DNA of 64,000 nt, taken from contig PBPM01000031.1 of assembly GCA_002724635.1 (NCBI GenBank), positions 109,621 to 173,620 on the forward strand. Reading direction: 5' to 3'. The notes under the pieces were generated by a model. The model did no database searches. It was not told where the DNA came from and was given only the letters and a program-made list of their open reading frames with translations. How positions within the stretch are numbered: position 1 is the first letter of the stretch; every line of letters starts with the position of its first letter. The stretch comes from Rhodospirillaceae bacterium. Its GTDB lineage: Bacteria; Pseudomonadota; Alphaproteobacteria; UBA6615. This document shows, piece by piece, positions 22,252 through 31,753 of this stretch. The position numbers and the translations under genes were made by a program.

Positions 22252-22369
22252 GTCTTTGATCCGTCGGTTCAAAAACTTCGAACCCCAATTATTCAAGGGG
22301 TTTCTAGAATTTCAGATGTCATGACGGTTTCTCTCACATGGTGAGAAAACGCGTGATCTCCCAAGGCTG

Positions 22370-23353
22370 CTACGCCACCCGCAGATAGTGCAGCGAGAAC
22401 AGATCGTCCGAGTCTGTCCAGTGCCGGTGTGCGCGCCAGCCGGCCTGAGCAGCCAGCGCCTGAAACTCGTCGATGGCGTATTTGTGGGAATCCTCAGTGT
22501 GGATCGATTCCCCGGCCGCGAAGTCGAAGCTGTGTCCATTCACCCGAACTTTCTGGTCCCGGTCGCTCACCAGGTGCATCTCAATCCGGCCCTTGTCCTC
22601 GACCCAGCGCGCGTCATGGGTGAAGGCGTCCAGATCGAAATCGCCGCCCAGCTCGACGTTCACCCGGTGTAGGACGTTGAGGTTGAACTCGGCCGTCACC
22701 CCCGCCGCGTCGTTATAGGCAGCATGAAGCACGCCCTCGTCCTTGCGCAGGTCGACGCCGATCAGCAGTCCATTGTCCGCGCCGAGATCAGTCGCGGCCG
22801 CGCGCAGAAAATCCACGGCCGCATCCCGAGTGAAGTTACCGATGGTAGAGCCCGGGAAGAACCCGATCCGTGCCGCCTCGTCCGCGACCTCCGGCAGGTC
22901 GAAGGGCTGAGTGTAGTCCGCCGCAATTGGCACTACCGGCAGGTCGGGATAGGCGCCGGCAAGCGCCTTGGCCGATTCCAGCAGATGCTGGCGTGAGATA
23001 TCGACGGGGATGTAAGCTGCCGGGGTCTCGAGCGCATCAAGCAGAATGCGTATCTTCGTGCTCGACCCGCTGCCAAACTCGACCACACTAGCGTTGGCGC
23101 CGATCAGCCCGGCGAACTCCGCCGCATGGGCCTCGAGTAGGCCGGCCTCGGTCCGCGTCGGATAATATTCCGGCAGCTCACAGATGTCGTCAAACAGCTG
23201 CGAGCCACGCTCATCATAAAAATACTTGCTCGAGAGCTTCTTCTGCGACTGCGCTAGCCCCTTTAGAACGTCATCGAGAAAACTGTCCGCCGCATTGTCA
23301 TACTCCACATAGTCGTGGAGCAGGCCCAGGCTCACTGCTGCCGTATCGCTCAC
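22370..23353 (-). CDS. egtD: L-histidine N-alpha-methyltransferase (ergothioneine biosynthesis)
   Basis: SSKYFYDERGSQLFDDICELPEYYPTRTE, FGSGSSTKIRILLDAL, FFPGSTIGNFT; GTG start overlaps the egtB stop. Confidence 0.94.
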   Translation of the reverse strand: MSDTAAVSLGLLHDYVEYDNAADSFLDDVLKGLAQSQKKLSSKYFYDERGSQLFDDICELPEYYPTRTEAGLLEAHAAEFAGLIGANASVVEFGSGSSTKIRILLDALETPAAYIPVDISRQHLLESAKALAGAYPDLPVVPIAADYTQPFDLPEVADEAARIGFFPGSTIGNFTRDAAVDFLRAAATDLGADNGLLIGVDLRKDEGVLHAAYNDAAGVTAEFNLNVLHRVNVELGGDFDLDAFTHDARWVEDKGRIEMHLVSDRDQKVRVNGHSFDFAAGESIHTEDSHKYAIDEFQALAAQAGWRAHRHWTDSDDLFSLHYLRVA

Positions 23354-24663
23354 GGGGTCTCTCCGTCTTGGTCGTCCGCGAGGCGCACCCCGGCGAAGAT
23401 CCAGCGCATGGCAGGGTAGAAGAAGTTGCGGTAGGTCGCGCGGGTATGCCCTTCGGGCGTGACGCAGGCACCGCCGCGCAGGACGAACTGGTTGGCCATG
23501 AACTTCCCATTGTATTCGCCCACCGCGCCCGGCCCGGCCTTGAATCCGGGATATGGGGCATACGGGCTCTGGGTCCACTCCCACACGTCGCCGAACATCT
23601 GTTCCGGCCGGTCGGGCGCATCGCCCGTTGCCGGGGCCGTACGCAGCAGACCGGAGCCGACAAAGTTTCCAGTGACCGGCTGCTCGCGCGCGAAGACCTC
23701 CCACTCACCCTCGCGCGGCAGGCGCTTGCCGGCCCAGCGGGCGTAGGCATCAGCCTCGTAAAAGCTGACATGGCAGACCGGCGCCTGATCGTTGATCTGC
23801 TGGAGACCCGATAGGGACATCGCCAACCATTCCCCGTCCACCTGCCGCCAGTAGAGCGGCGACTCCCAGCCATGCTCGCCGACCGCGGCCCAGCCGTCCG
23901 ACAGCCAGAGCTCCGGCCGGCCGTAACCATGGTCGGTCATGAATTCCTTCCACTCACCATTGGTCACCAGCCGCGAGGCGAGCCGGAATGGCGCTAGGTG
24001 GACGCTGTGGCGCGGGCCCTCATTGTCGAAGGCGAACTCGGTCCCGTCATGGCCGATCTCGACCAGTCCGCCGTGATAGTCGAACCAGCGCAGCTCGGGC
24101 GCCTTGTACGCGGACGATGACCGGTAGGCTTGGTAGGCGGGCGCCATGCTATTGTGGAAGAAGGCGTGCAGGATATCAGTCAGCATCAGCTCCTGATGCT
24201 GCTGTTCGTGATGCAGCCCCAGCGCGATCAGCGGCGCGGCCTCCTCCCATGTGTCCGCGTCTGCATGACCGATAAAGCCACGCATCGCGCCATCCACATA
24301 GTCGCGATAGGCCTTCACTTTGGCCGCGGACGGACGGGTTAGCAAGCCGCGCTCCGGCCGCGGGTGGCGCGCGCCAACGGCATCGTAATAGGAATTGAAC
24401 AGGAAACGATAATGCTCATCGAGCGGGATATAATCAGCTTTGAACGCGCGTAGAATCATGGTCTCGAAAAACCATGTCACATGGGCGCGGTGCCACTTGG
24501 TCGGACTCGCATCGGGCATCGACTGGATAACCTGGTCTTCTGCCGACAAGGGTGCCGCGAGGCGCTCGGTCTCGCCGCGCACCCAGTTAAAATGGTCGAG
24601 GAGTTGATCCCGATCGCGCGGGTGCGCATCGAGGATCGCCGGCTCGGATTCCACGGATGTCAC
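23350..24663 (-). CDS. egtB: Ergothioneine biosynthesis sulfoxide synthase EgtB
   Basis: DinB-like plus FGE-sulfatase domain; HRAHVTWFFET and HHEQQHQELMLTDILH iron ligands; GTG start at VTSVESEP. Confidence 0.94.
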   Translation of the reverse strand: MTSVESEPAILDAHPRDRDQLLDHFNWVRGETERLAAPLSAEDQVIQSMPDASPTKWHRAHVTWFFETMILRAFKADYIPLDEHYRFLFNSYYDAVGARHPRPERGLLTRPSAAKVKAYRDYVDGAMRGFIGHADADTWEEAAPLIALGLHHEQQHQELMLTDILHAFFHNSMAPAYQAYRSSSAYKAPELRWFDYHGGLVEIGHDGTEFAFDNEGPRHSVHLAPFRLASRLVTNGEWKEFMTDHGYGRPELWLSDGWAAVGEHGWESPLYWRQVDGEWLAMSLSGLQQINDQAPVCHVSFYEADAYARWAGKRLPREGEWEVFAREQPVTGNFVGSGLLRTAPATGDAPDRPEQMFGDVWEWTQSPYAPYPGFKAGPGAVGEYNGKFMANQFVLRGGACVTPEGHTRATYRNFFYPAMRWIFAGVRLADDQDGETP

Positions 24664-24898
24664 GGCGCATCTCCCTTTGGCGCCCGCGTCCCGAATGACC
24701 ACCTTTCCGGGACACTTGAAACCGTGGCGATGGGAAAGCCACAGATCGAACTTCGTCCAGATTCCGGCCCGGACGCGGCGGTCGGACGCGAGTAAAACAA
24801 GCCCGCTCACTTACCGTCAACCGGAAGTCTACAAAATTGTGACAAGGGCCGTCGAAACGAAACATTGACCGAGCGCGGCAGCTAACTATTTTGATCCC

Positions 24899-25279
24899 AT
24901 GCCCAACACAACGACACAGCGCCAAGCGCTAAAGCTCGTGGGTTTTCACGCCCATGTCTATTACGACGCCGACAGCAGAACAGTGGCGGAGGACCTGCGC
25001 GCCGAAATCGACGCAAGCTTCGAGGTCGAGCTCGGGCGCTGGCATGACAAGCCCATTGGCCCGCACCCCTTCGGCAGCTACCAAGTCGCGTTCAAGCCCT
25101 ATCTGTTCGGGGAGCTCGTTCCCTGGCTCGCGATGAATCGCCGTGACCTGATCATTCTGATTCACCCCGAAACCGGCGACGACCTTGTCGATCATTCGGA
25201 CTACGCCATGTGGCTGGGCGACAGCGCTACCCTCGACCTGAAACGCTTCCGCGAACGCGCCGCAAAAACCGACCGATAG
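24899..25279 (+). CDS. DOPA 4,5-dioxygenase family protein
   Basis: GFHAHVYYDADS...GPHPFGSYQVAF...LIILIHPETGDDLVDHSDYAMWLG. Confidence 0.85.
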   Translation: MPNTTTQRQALKLVGFHAHVYYDADSRTVAEDLRAEIDASFEVELGRWHDKPIGPHPFGSYQVAFKPYLFGELVPWLAMNRRDLIILIHPETGDDLVDHSDYAMWLGDSATLDLKRFRERAAKTDR

Positions 25280-25401
25280 TCCCGCGCGGCGCAAACGAAC
25301 GGTTTGCAAGCCCCGCCCGGAGCGCTACAACTCGCTCAGTACCATAGCCCGCCGGCCCCGTTGCGCGCGCCGGAACAAATCAACTTCAGGGGAACCAAGC
25401 C

Positions 25402-26244
25402 ATGAAACTCGTTCGCTTCGGCCCGCGCGGCAAGGAGAAGCCCGGCCTGATTGACGCCGGTGGTAAGCTCCGCGACCTCTCCAAGGTCGTCGGTGACATC
25501 GATGCCGAAACCCTCACGCCAAAGGGGCTCGCCGCAATCCGCAAGCGCGATCCCAAGCGCTTGCCGCTGGTCAAGGGCAACCCGCGGCTCGGCCCCTGCG
25601 TCGTCGAGCGACGCATCTTTGCGATCGCGCTAAACTACAAGGAACATGCCGAGGAGGCGAACGCCGCGATACCGCCCGAACCCTTCGTCTTCACAAAGAC
25701 CTGCCCGCCGACCGGCCATCGCGACAATATCGTACTCCCGAAGGGGTCGGTGAAGACCGACTGGGAGGTCGAGCTCTGCATGGTTATGGGCCGTAAGGCG
25801 CAGCATGTGTCCAAGAAGGACGCCCTCAAGTATGTCGCGGGCTACTTCGCTGGCAACGAGGTCTCCGAGCGTGAGTTCCTCATCGAGCGCGGCGGGCTGC
25901 AGTGGATCAAGGGCAAGAGCCCCGATACCTTCGCGCCGATCGGCCCCTGGCTCCTAACCTCCGACGAGGTGGCAAACCCTAACAACCTTCACATGTGGCT
26001 CGAGGTAAACGGCGTCCGCAAGCAGGACAACAACACCAAGGACATGATCTACGACTGCAAGACGCTGATCTCGAACTTAAGCAAGACGATTACTCTCTAT
26101 CCGGGTGATATCATCTTTACTGGTACACCTCAGGGCGTCGCCTATGGCGAGAAGAAACCGAAATATCTGCGGGCCGGCGATATGGTTACCATGGGCATCG
26201 AAGGCCTCGGCGAACATCGCAACAAAGTCGTGAAGTACAAGTAA
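25402..26244 (+). CDS. Fumarylacetoacetate hydrolase family protein
   Basis: ALNYKEHAEEA, DWEVELCMVMGRKA, GDIIFTGTPQGVAYG. Confidence 0.92.
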   Translation: MKLVRFGPRGKEKPGLIDAGGKLRDLSKVVGDIDAETLTPKGLAAIRKRDPKRLPLVKGNPRLGPCVVERRIFAIALNYKEHAEEANAAIPPEPFVFTKTCPPTGHRDNIVLPKGSVKTDWEVELCMVMGRKAQHVSKKDALKYVAGYFAGNEVSEREFLIERGGLQWIKGKSPDTFAPIGPWLLTSDEVANPNNLHMWLEVNGVRKQDNNTKDMIYDCKTLISNLSKTITLYPGDIIFTGTPQGVAYGEKKPKYLRAGDMVTMGIEGLGEHRNKVVKYK

Positions 26245-26246
26245 GC

Positions 26247-26510
26247 CTACACACGGTTTCCTAAACGAAACGGACAGCGCAGCGATGCGCAGCCCGTTTT
26301 CGTTTTGCGTGCCGGAAACACATAGCCCAGCGAAGGCATGATCTCTTCACGGAAGATCCAGAAAGATCCCCGCGAGCCCGTAATATCGATCAGTATGACA
26401 TACTTGGCGCCGGCCGCGCGCATACGTTTGAGGAGCTCAACAACCTCCTCGGGCGGCACGATCAGCGCCCCGTCCTCGTTCGCGATTCGGGTGTCGTTGT
26501 ACTTCAGCAT
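26247..26510 (-). CDS. Small hypothetical protein
   Basis: ORF MLKYNDTRIANEDGALIVPPEEVVELLKRMRAAGAKYVILIDITG...; C-terminal part overlaps a terminator hairpin. Confidence 0.4.
   Translation of the reverse strand: MLKYNDTRIANEDGALIVPPEEVVELLKRMRAAGAKYVILIDITGSRGSFWIFREEIMPSLGYVFPARKTKTGCASLRCPFRLGNRV
26263..26306 (+). terminator. Terminator-like hairpin after the FAH-family gene
   Basis: AAACGAAACGG ... CCGTTTTCGTTTT inverted repeat (one bulged T). Confidence 0.6.
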
Positions 26511-26675
26511 CGTCAACTAAGGGCTACCACCTTAGCAGATGCGCAACAGGCGCGAGGTGCCGGGCAAAAGCCGGGTGCGCTGCTGGTGCGCGGCCTCCCG
26601 CTCAGCTTGGGTACAGGTGATGTGGAGCGCACAGGCGACCGAGAGATTCATCGGGTCGAAGACCCGTCCCCTGCG

Positions 26676-27677
26676 CTAGTTGCGCACCCGCTCGCGCTTG
26701 CCGCTCCTAGCCGACTTTACGAGAGCCTCGAGAACGGCGACGTTCCCGATCCGCTCGACATCGGTGAACATGTATTCCTTCTTGCCGGCCACGGCATCGG
26801 CCCAAGACTCGAAGTTCATCCTCACTGTGTCGCGCGGCTTGTAGATCCGGTTCGAGCGTTTCTTACCGGCGATGCTGACGGTCATGTGGGTGTCGTCCCA
26901 GTCCTCCGGATGCGCTATGTCGCGAATCTCAACCCAGCCCTTGCTGCCGAAAACGGCGAAGCGAGCGAAATAAGGCGTCTTCGAGACGACGTTGATGGTA
27001 CCGAAGGTGCGATCCTTGAACTGGAACTGAGTGGTAACCACATCGCCTGATGGTAGGTTCAGGACCCGGCGGTCCGAGGCGGCGCTGACCCACTGAATCG
27101 GGCCGAACAGGCTGATCATGAAGTCGGTTAGATGGACGCCCATGCCGGTCCAGCCGGCCGCCGGCGCGTCCTTCGGGTTGCCGCGCCAGTTGTCCGCCTT
27201 CAGCGGCGTAAACTTGTCGTGGGAGTTGTTAGCCTCGACCGCGATGATCGTGCCTAGCTCCTTGTTGCGCACCATCTCAGCGAGCTTCATCCAGGCCGGC
27301 TCGTAGCGCCGTTCATGGCCGAGCCCCAGCACAAGGCCGCGGTCGCGGCAGGCCTTGACCATCTTCTTGGCGCTATCGGAGGTGAGCGACAGCGGCTTCT
27401 CGCAGAAGATCTGCTTGTTCGCCCGGGCAGCCTGCATCAGGAGCGCCTCATGGGTCGTGTGGGGGGTCGTCAGGATGACGCCCTCCACATTCGAATCCTT
27501 GAGCACCGCTGCATAGTCGTCGGTCAGGGGGATGCCATATTCCTTCGCGAGGCGGCGCGCTACCGCCGTAGGCTTCACTTCGGCGATGGCGACAACGCGT
27601 ATCTTGCGGCTCTTGTCCAGAGTCTTGACCACATGGCTACCCCACCAGCCCAGCCCGATAACGGCGACATTCAACAT
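26676..27677 (-). CDS. Gfo/Idh/MocA family oxidoreductase
   Basis: MLNVAVIGLGWWGSHVVKTL, IFCEKPLSLTSDSAKKMVKAC. Confidence 0.92.
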   Translation of the reverse strand: MLNVAVIGLGWWGSHVVKTLDKSRKIRVVAIAEVKPTAVARRLAKEYGIPLTDDYAAVLKDSNVEGVILTTPHTTHEALLMQAARANKQIFCEKPLSLTSDSAKKMVKACRDRGLVLGLGHERRYEPAWMKLAEMVRNKELGTIIAVEANNSHDKFTPLKADNWRGNPKDAPAAGWTGMGVHLTDFMISLFGPIQWVSAASDRRVLNLPSGDVVTTQFQFKDRTFGTINVVSKTPYFARFAVFGSKGWVEIRDIAHPEDWDDTHMTVSIAGKKRSNRIYKPRDTVRMNFESWADAVAGKKEYMFTDVERIGNVAVLEALVKSARSGKRERVRN

Positions 27678-27810
27678 GCTGCTTCACTCCTAAGCAAAAA
27701 GTCTGGTTGTCCGCCCTCTGCAGGGCGGAGCGAAACTAGCATGACGGGTATCGGGTCAAAAGCGGCTGCGCTAGTCTCTGGGGCGCCCGCCCTTACTCCC
27801 ACGAGGCCGA

Positions 27811-28236
27811 ATGTCCGCAATTTCACCCGAAGCCTTCAACGCCCTGACCGAAGAAGCGCTGCCGATGGCCTCCCATTACGGATTCCACGCCGAGACCATC
27901 GGCGATGGCACGGCTCGGGTCCGAGCACCATTCAGCGACGACTATGTGCGCTCCGGCGGCACCGTCAGCGGACCGGTGATGATGGCGCTCACGGATTTCA
28001 GCATGTATGCAGCCCTGATGGGCGCGATTGGCGAGGTCGCGCTTGCGGTCACTACCAACCTCAATATCAATTTCCTGCGCCGCCCAGCGGCCGTCGATGT
28101 CGTCGCGGATTGTAATGTGATCAAGCTCGGCAAGCGCCTTGCCGTCCTCGAGGTGACGCTCTATTCCGAAGGCGACGACGCTCCCATCGCGCACGCCACG
28201 GGCACCTACTCGATCCCGCCGGAAGCCGCGCGCTGA
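27811..28236 (+). CDS. PaaI-family hot-dog thioesterase
   Basis: GGTVSGPVMMALTDFSMYAALMGAIGEVALAVTTNLNINFLRRP. Confidence 0.87.
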   Translation: MSAISPEAFNALTEEALPMASHYGFHAETIGDGTARVRAPFSDDYVRSGGTVSGPVMMALTDFSMYAALMGAIGEVALAVTTNLNINFLRRPAAVDVVADCNVIKLGKRLAVLEVTLYSEGDDAPIAHATGTYSIPPEAAR

Positions 28237-28340
28237 CGATACAAAACCCGTGCTCCCCGTTAACTGGACAACGCTCGGATCGGCTGATACGAGTCCGGCC
28301 AGAAACCGATCAACAACGATACTGTTAAAGGAGAGGTTCG

Positions 28341-29315
28341 GTGGCTGATAGCACGACCTTTGCCGTTGCCGATTCCCCGTTCCCGTCTCTGGAACCGGTG
28401 GAAGAGGTGCTGGCGAGCTTTAATCCCGAAATCAAGATGGCTGCCGACACGTCAGAGGACGCGATTATCGAGGCCGCTACCGGCGCCAAGGCACTGTTCG
28501 TTACCTACGCCCAGATCACGGCCAAGGTCATAGCCTCGCTAGACGGTTGTGGCGCGATCGGCCGCTTCGGCATCGGGCTCGACAATATCGACCTCGACGC
28601 GGCCACGGAAGCCGGCATCCCGGTGGTGTACGCCCCGCAATACTGCCTCGACGAGGTCTCGGACCACACGATGGCGCTGTTGCTGACGGCCGCGCGCAAG
28701 ACCGCGCTGGCCGACAAGCTGGTGAAGGAAGGCCGCTGGGAGATGCCGGCGGTCGTGCCCATCATGCGCTTCCGCGGCAAGACAATTGGCCTCGTCGGCT
28801 TCGGCAACATCGCCCAGCTGGTCGCCGAGAAGGCCAAGGCCTTCGGCATGAACGTCATTTCCTCCGACCCGTTCGTTAAGCCCGAAGTGACGGCAGCAAA
28901 GGGCGTGGAGCTGGTCGAGTTTGACACGCTGCTCGAGCGCTCCGACTATGTGTCGGTCCACGCGCCGCTAACGCCGGCTACTGAGAACATGTTCTCAACC
29001 GCCGCGTTCGCCAAGATGAAGAGTACCGCCTTCATCATAAACACGGCGCGCGGCGGCCTGATTGATACTGTAGCTCTGGTCGCGGCTCTGAACGCTGGTG
29101 AGATCGCAGGCGCTGGCCTCGACGTACTACCACAGGAGCCGCCCGCCGCAGACGACCCGATCCTCAACCGCGATGATGTGGTGATCAACCCACACACCTC
29201 TTTTTACTCCGAAGACGCGCTGCACGATCTACAGACAACCGTTGCGGGCGACGTGCTGACGGTGCTGAATGGCGAACAGCCAAAATGGCCTGCTAATCCG
29301 GACGTCTTCAAGTAG
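28341..29315 (+). CDS. D-2-hydroxyacid dehydrogenase family (PGDH-like)
   Basis: FGIGLDNIDLDAATEAGIPVVYAPQYCLDEVSDHTMALLL, GLVGFGNIAQLVAEKAKAFG. Confidence 0.9.
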   Translation: MADSTTFAVADSPFPSLEPVEEVLASFNPEIKMAADTSEDAIIEAATGAKALFVTYAQITAKVIASLDGCGAIGRFGIGLDNIDLDAATEAGIPVVYAPQYCLDEVSDHTMALLLTAARKTALADKLVKEGRWEMPAVVPIMRFRGKTIGLVGFGNIAQLVAEKAKAFGMNVISSDPFVKPEVTAAKGVELVEFDTLLERSDYVSVHAPLTPATENMFSTAAFAKMKSTAFIINTARGGLIDTVALVAALNAGEIAGAGLDVLPQEPPAADDPILNRDDVVINPHTSFYSEDALHDLQTTVAGDVLTVLNGEQPKWPANPDVFK

Positions 29316-29369
29316 GGCCGCATCGCACCGGCAGTTATAACAGCCACTTCTTCAACGGAGAGTTCAGTC

Positions 29370-30161
29370 ATGTCGCATCCGGGTAACGGATCCAGCTCAA
29401 ATATCCTTGATACTTTTCGTCTTGATGGTCGCGTGGCCGTTGTTACCGGTGCCAGCGAAGGTATCGGTCGCGCGCTATCGCTTGGTCTAGCCGCCGCGGG
29501 CGCAGACATCGTGGTCTGCAGCCGTGACAAAAGCAAACTCGACGGGTTGATCGCCGAAATCAGAGCACTGGGCCGACGCGCCGAATCTTATTCGATTGAT
29601 CTTTCACATGTGGATCAGATCGAGGGCTTACGGGATTTCGTTCGCGACGAGTTCGGTACACTGCATATTCTCATCAACGGTGCCGCCTACACGGTCGAGG
29701 CATACGCTTGGGATACGACCGAACCGGAATGGAACAAGTCAATTGATACGAGCCTCAAGGGAACCTTCTTCGCCTGTACGATTCTCGGCGAGCTGATGCG
29801 CGAGGCCGGTTATGGCAAGATCATCAACCTGAGCTCGACCTTTGCTCGCTCCACAATGCCCACACGCTCGGTCTACGCGGCCATCAAAGCTGCGATCAGT
29901 CATCTTACGGAATCGCTTGCCGTCGAGTGGGGTTCAGAAGGAATTCGTATCAACTCGCTCGCACCTACCGCGGTGCGTACGCCGAGCCGCAAAGAATTTT
30001 TAGCCAAGTTCGAAGATAATGTAGTCAGCCGCGTCCCGTTGGGCCGCATCGCGGAAACCGATGACCTATTGGCCGCTGCTGTCTATCTCGCTAGTCCTGC
30101 ATCAGACTTCGTCACCGGCCATACTCTCTTTGTCGATGGCGGATTCGTGGCGAAAGGTTAA
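29370..30161 (+). CDS. Short-chain dehydrogenase/reductase
   Basis: VVTGASEGIGRALSLGLA, YAAIK active site, FVTGHTLFVDGGF. Confidence 0.92.
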   Translation: MSHPGNGSSSNILDTFRLDGRVAVVTGASEGIGRALSLGLAAAGADIVVCSRDKSKLDGLIAEIRALGRRAESYSIDLSHVDQIEGLRDFVRDEFGTLHILINGAAYTVEAYAWDTTEPEWNKSIDTSLKGTFFACTILGELMREAGYGKIINLSSTFARSTMPTRSVYAAIKAAISHLTESLAVEWGSEGIRINSLAPTAVRTPSRKEFLAKFEDNVVSRVPLGRIAETDDLLAAAVYLASPASDFVTGHTLFVDGGFVAKG

Positions 30162-30248
30162 TAGCTGATGGGTTCGGTACGTCACCGGTACCGTCCGGGT
30201 AGGCACATGAAGATCATCATTAGTTACTGAGAGGGGCGAAAGCCGGCC

Positions 30249-31628
30249 TTAACCTAGAGAGCGCAGCTCTCCCGGATGCATCAGCGGCATCGGTGGTTTC
30301 TCATTCAGTTCCGGCTTAAGCCAGCGCACGATTCCCGCCACTCCATCGACCCCGACCATGGAACCGTCGGGAATCTGCCGGGTTGCGCCAGCAACGCCGA
30401 GTACCATCGGAATGCCTCGCTCTCGCCCCAGCGAAGCTAGATGCGAAGTGCTGCCACCCAATTCGGCTACAATCGCGGCAACCCGCGGCAAGATGCCGAC
30501 AAGGGCGGGTCCGGCGACGTTCGTGACCAGCACGTCGCCATGGTTGAGGCGTGAAATCTCGCACTCGCAGTTGATCACGCAGGCTCGGCCGGAACCCCAG
30601 CCCATGCCGCCCGGATGGCCGCGCAGACCCGGACGCCCGCGCCAGACCTCGTCGAGCACCACCGGTTCCTCAACACGCAAAGGACGTGCCTGGAGCATCT
30701 TGAGGCCGGCTGCGTCCATCGCCCATTCGACCTCGACGGGCAGACCCATCATCTCCTCAGCCACCTTCATGTAGCCTGCCAGCTGCTCCACCTGCTCAGC
30801 GGACAGACACTGTTTGCGTCCGTCGTCTAAATCACCATGATTATGCGAATTGTCATGGGTGTGACCGGAGGGTTTCGGCACCCCCTGATGAGTTTGACAG
30901 TAGGCACTGTGCTCAAATTCCTGCCCCGCAACCGCCTCGACCAGCTTGCCCCCGGGCGTCAGGTCGTAGCGGTCGGGCACCACCTCGCCCTGGGCCAGCG
31001 CCTCGCCGAGCCCCCAAGTCGCGCTGACCGACATCCCGCCGTCGGCGGTCTGGCTGAGGCCGCCGCCGGACGCCTCGGCCTCGATCAGCGGCTGCACCAA
31101 CACCGACATGGCGGTATCGACCGCGCTGATCTCCTTATCTTCCATGTAGCGCATGGCCTGGGGCGACCAGAGCGCGCCCCAACACGCACGCACAGCGGTC
31201 AGGAAATCCCGCTCACCCTCAATGCCCAAGAAGGTCTGGAACTGCCCCGCGAAAGACGAACCCTCCGTATCCTCCATCAGCGAGGAGGACCGCACTGCCA
31301 GACGCATACCCGGTTCCGACGTCAGTGCCCTATAGGCGTCGAGCAGTTCCGTCTTGATCTCCGACGCGATCGGCTCGGAGAAGAGCCCAATGCGGACGTC
31401 CGCGATAGGACCACGGGATTCCTTGAAAGGCAGGGTCACCGCCTGCTCTGCTGCCTCGACCAAGCCAAGGCTCTCGAGTTGATAAAAATACGCATCCGCG
31501 CCGAGTACGAAACCGCCGGGGGTCGGCAGGCCGGCATGGCCCAACGCCGCTTGGTTGGAAGCCTTCGGCCCGAAGCGTTCCGCATCCGTTGCCGCCTCAT
31601 CAGACAGCGCCACGACGAACTTCGCCAT
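30249..31628 (-). CDS. PEP-synthase/PPDK-type ATP-grasp plus phosphohistidine swivelling domain protein lacking a PEP-binding domain
   Basis: FGPKASNQAALGHAGLPTPGGFVLG, RLAVRSSSLMEDTEGSSFAGQFQTFLG, phospho-His motif GGSTSHLASLGRERGIPMVLG; ends right after the His domain. Confidence 0.85.
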   Translation of the reverse strand: MAKFVVALSDEAATDAERFGPKASNQAALGHAGLPTPGGFVLGADAYFYQLESLGLVEAAEQAVTLPFKESRGPIADVRIGLFSEPIASEIKTELLDAYRALTSEPGMRLAVRSSSLMEDTEGSSFAGQFQTFLGIEGERDFLTAVRACWGALWSPQAMRYMEDKEISAVDTAMSVLVQPLIEAEASGGGLSQTADGGMSVSATWGLGEALAQGEVVPDRYDLTPGGKLVEAVAGQEFEHSAYCQTHQGVPKPSGHTHDNSHNHGDLDDGRKQCLSAEQVEQLAGYMKVAEEMMGLPVEVEWAMDAAGLKMLQARPLRVEEPVVLDEVWRGRPGLRGHPGGMGWGSGRACVINCECEISRLNHGDVLVTNVAGPALVGILPRVAAIVAELGGSTSHLASLGRERGIPMVLGVAGATRQIPDGSMVGVDGVAGIVRWLKPELNEKPPMPLMHPGELRSLG

Positions 31629-31676
31629 ATTGATGTTCCTCATTCAAACGAGCCGGAACCGGCCCCCGAGTATCAA

Positions 31677-31707
31677 TTCGGCCGGGCGATCAGGCCGCCC
31701 GGCCGAA
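31677..31707. promoter_or_regulatory. Perfect 12-bp inverted repeat hairpin between two minus-strand genes
   Basis: TTCGGCCGGGCG-atcaggc-CGCCCGGCCGAA read directly. Confidence 0.6.
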
Positions 31708-31753
31708 CCATTTGAGCTTTTAAAGCCCTGTTGCGAAGTTCGATGCCGCCTTG

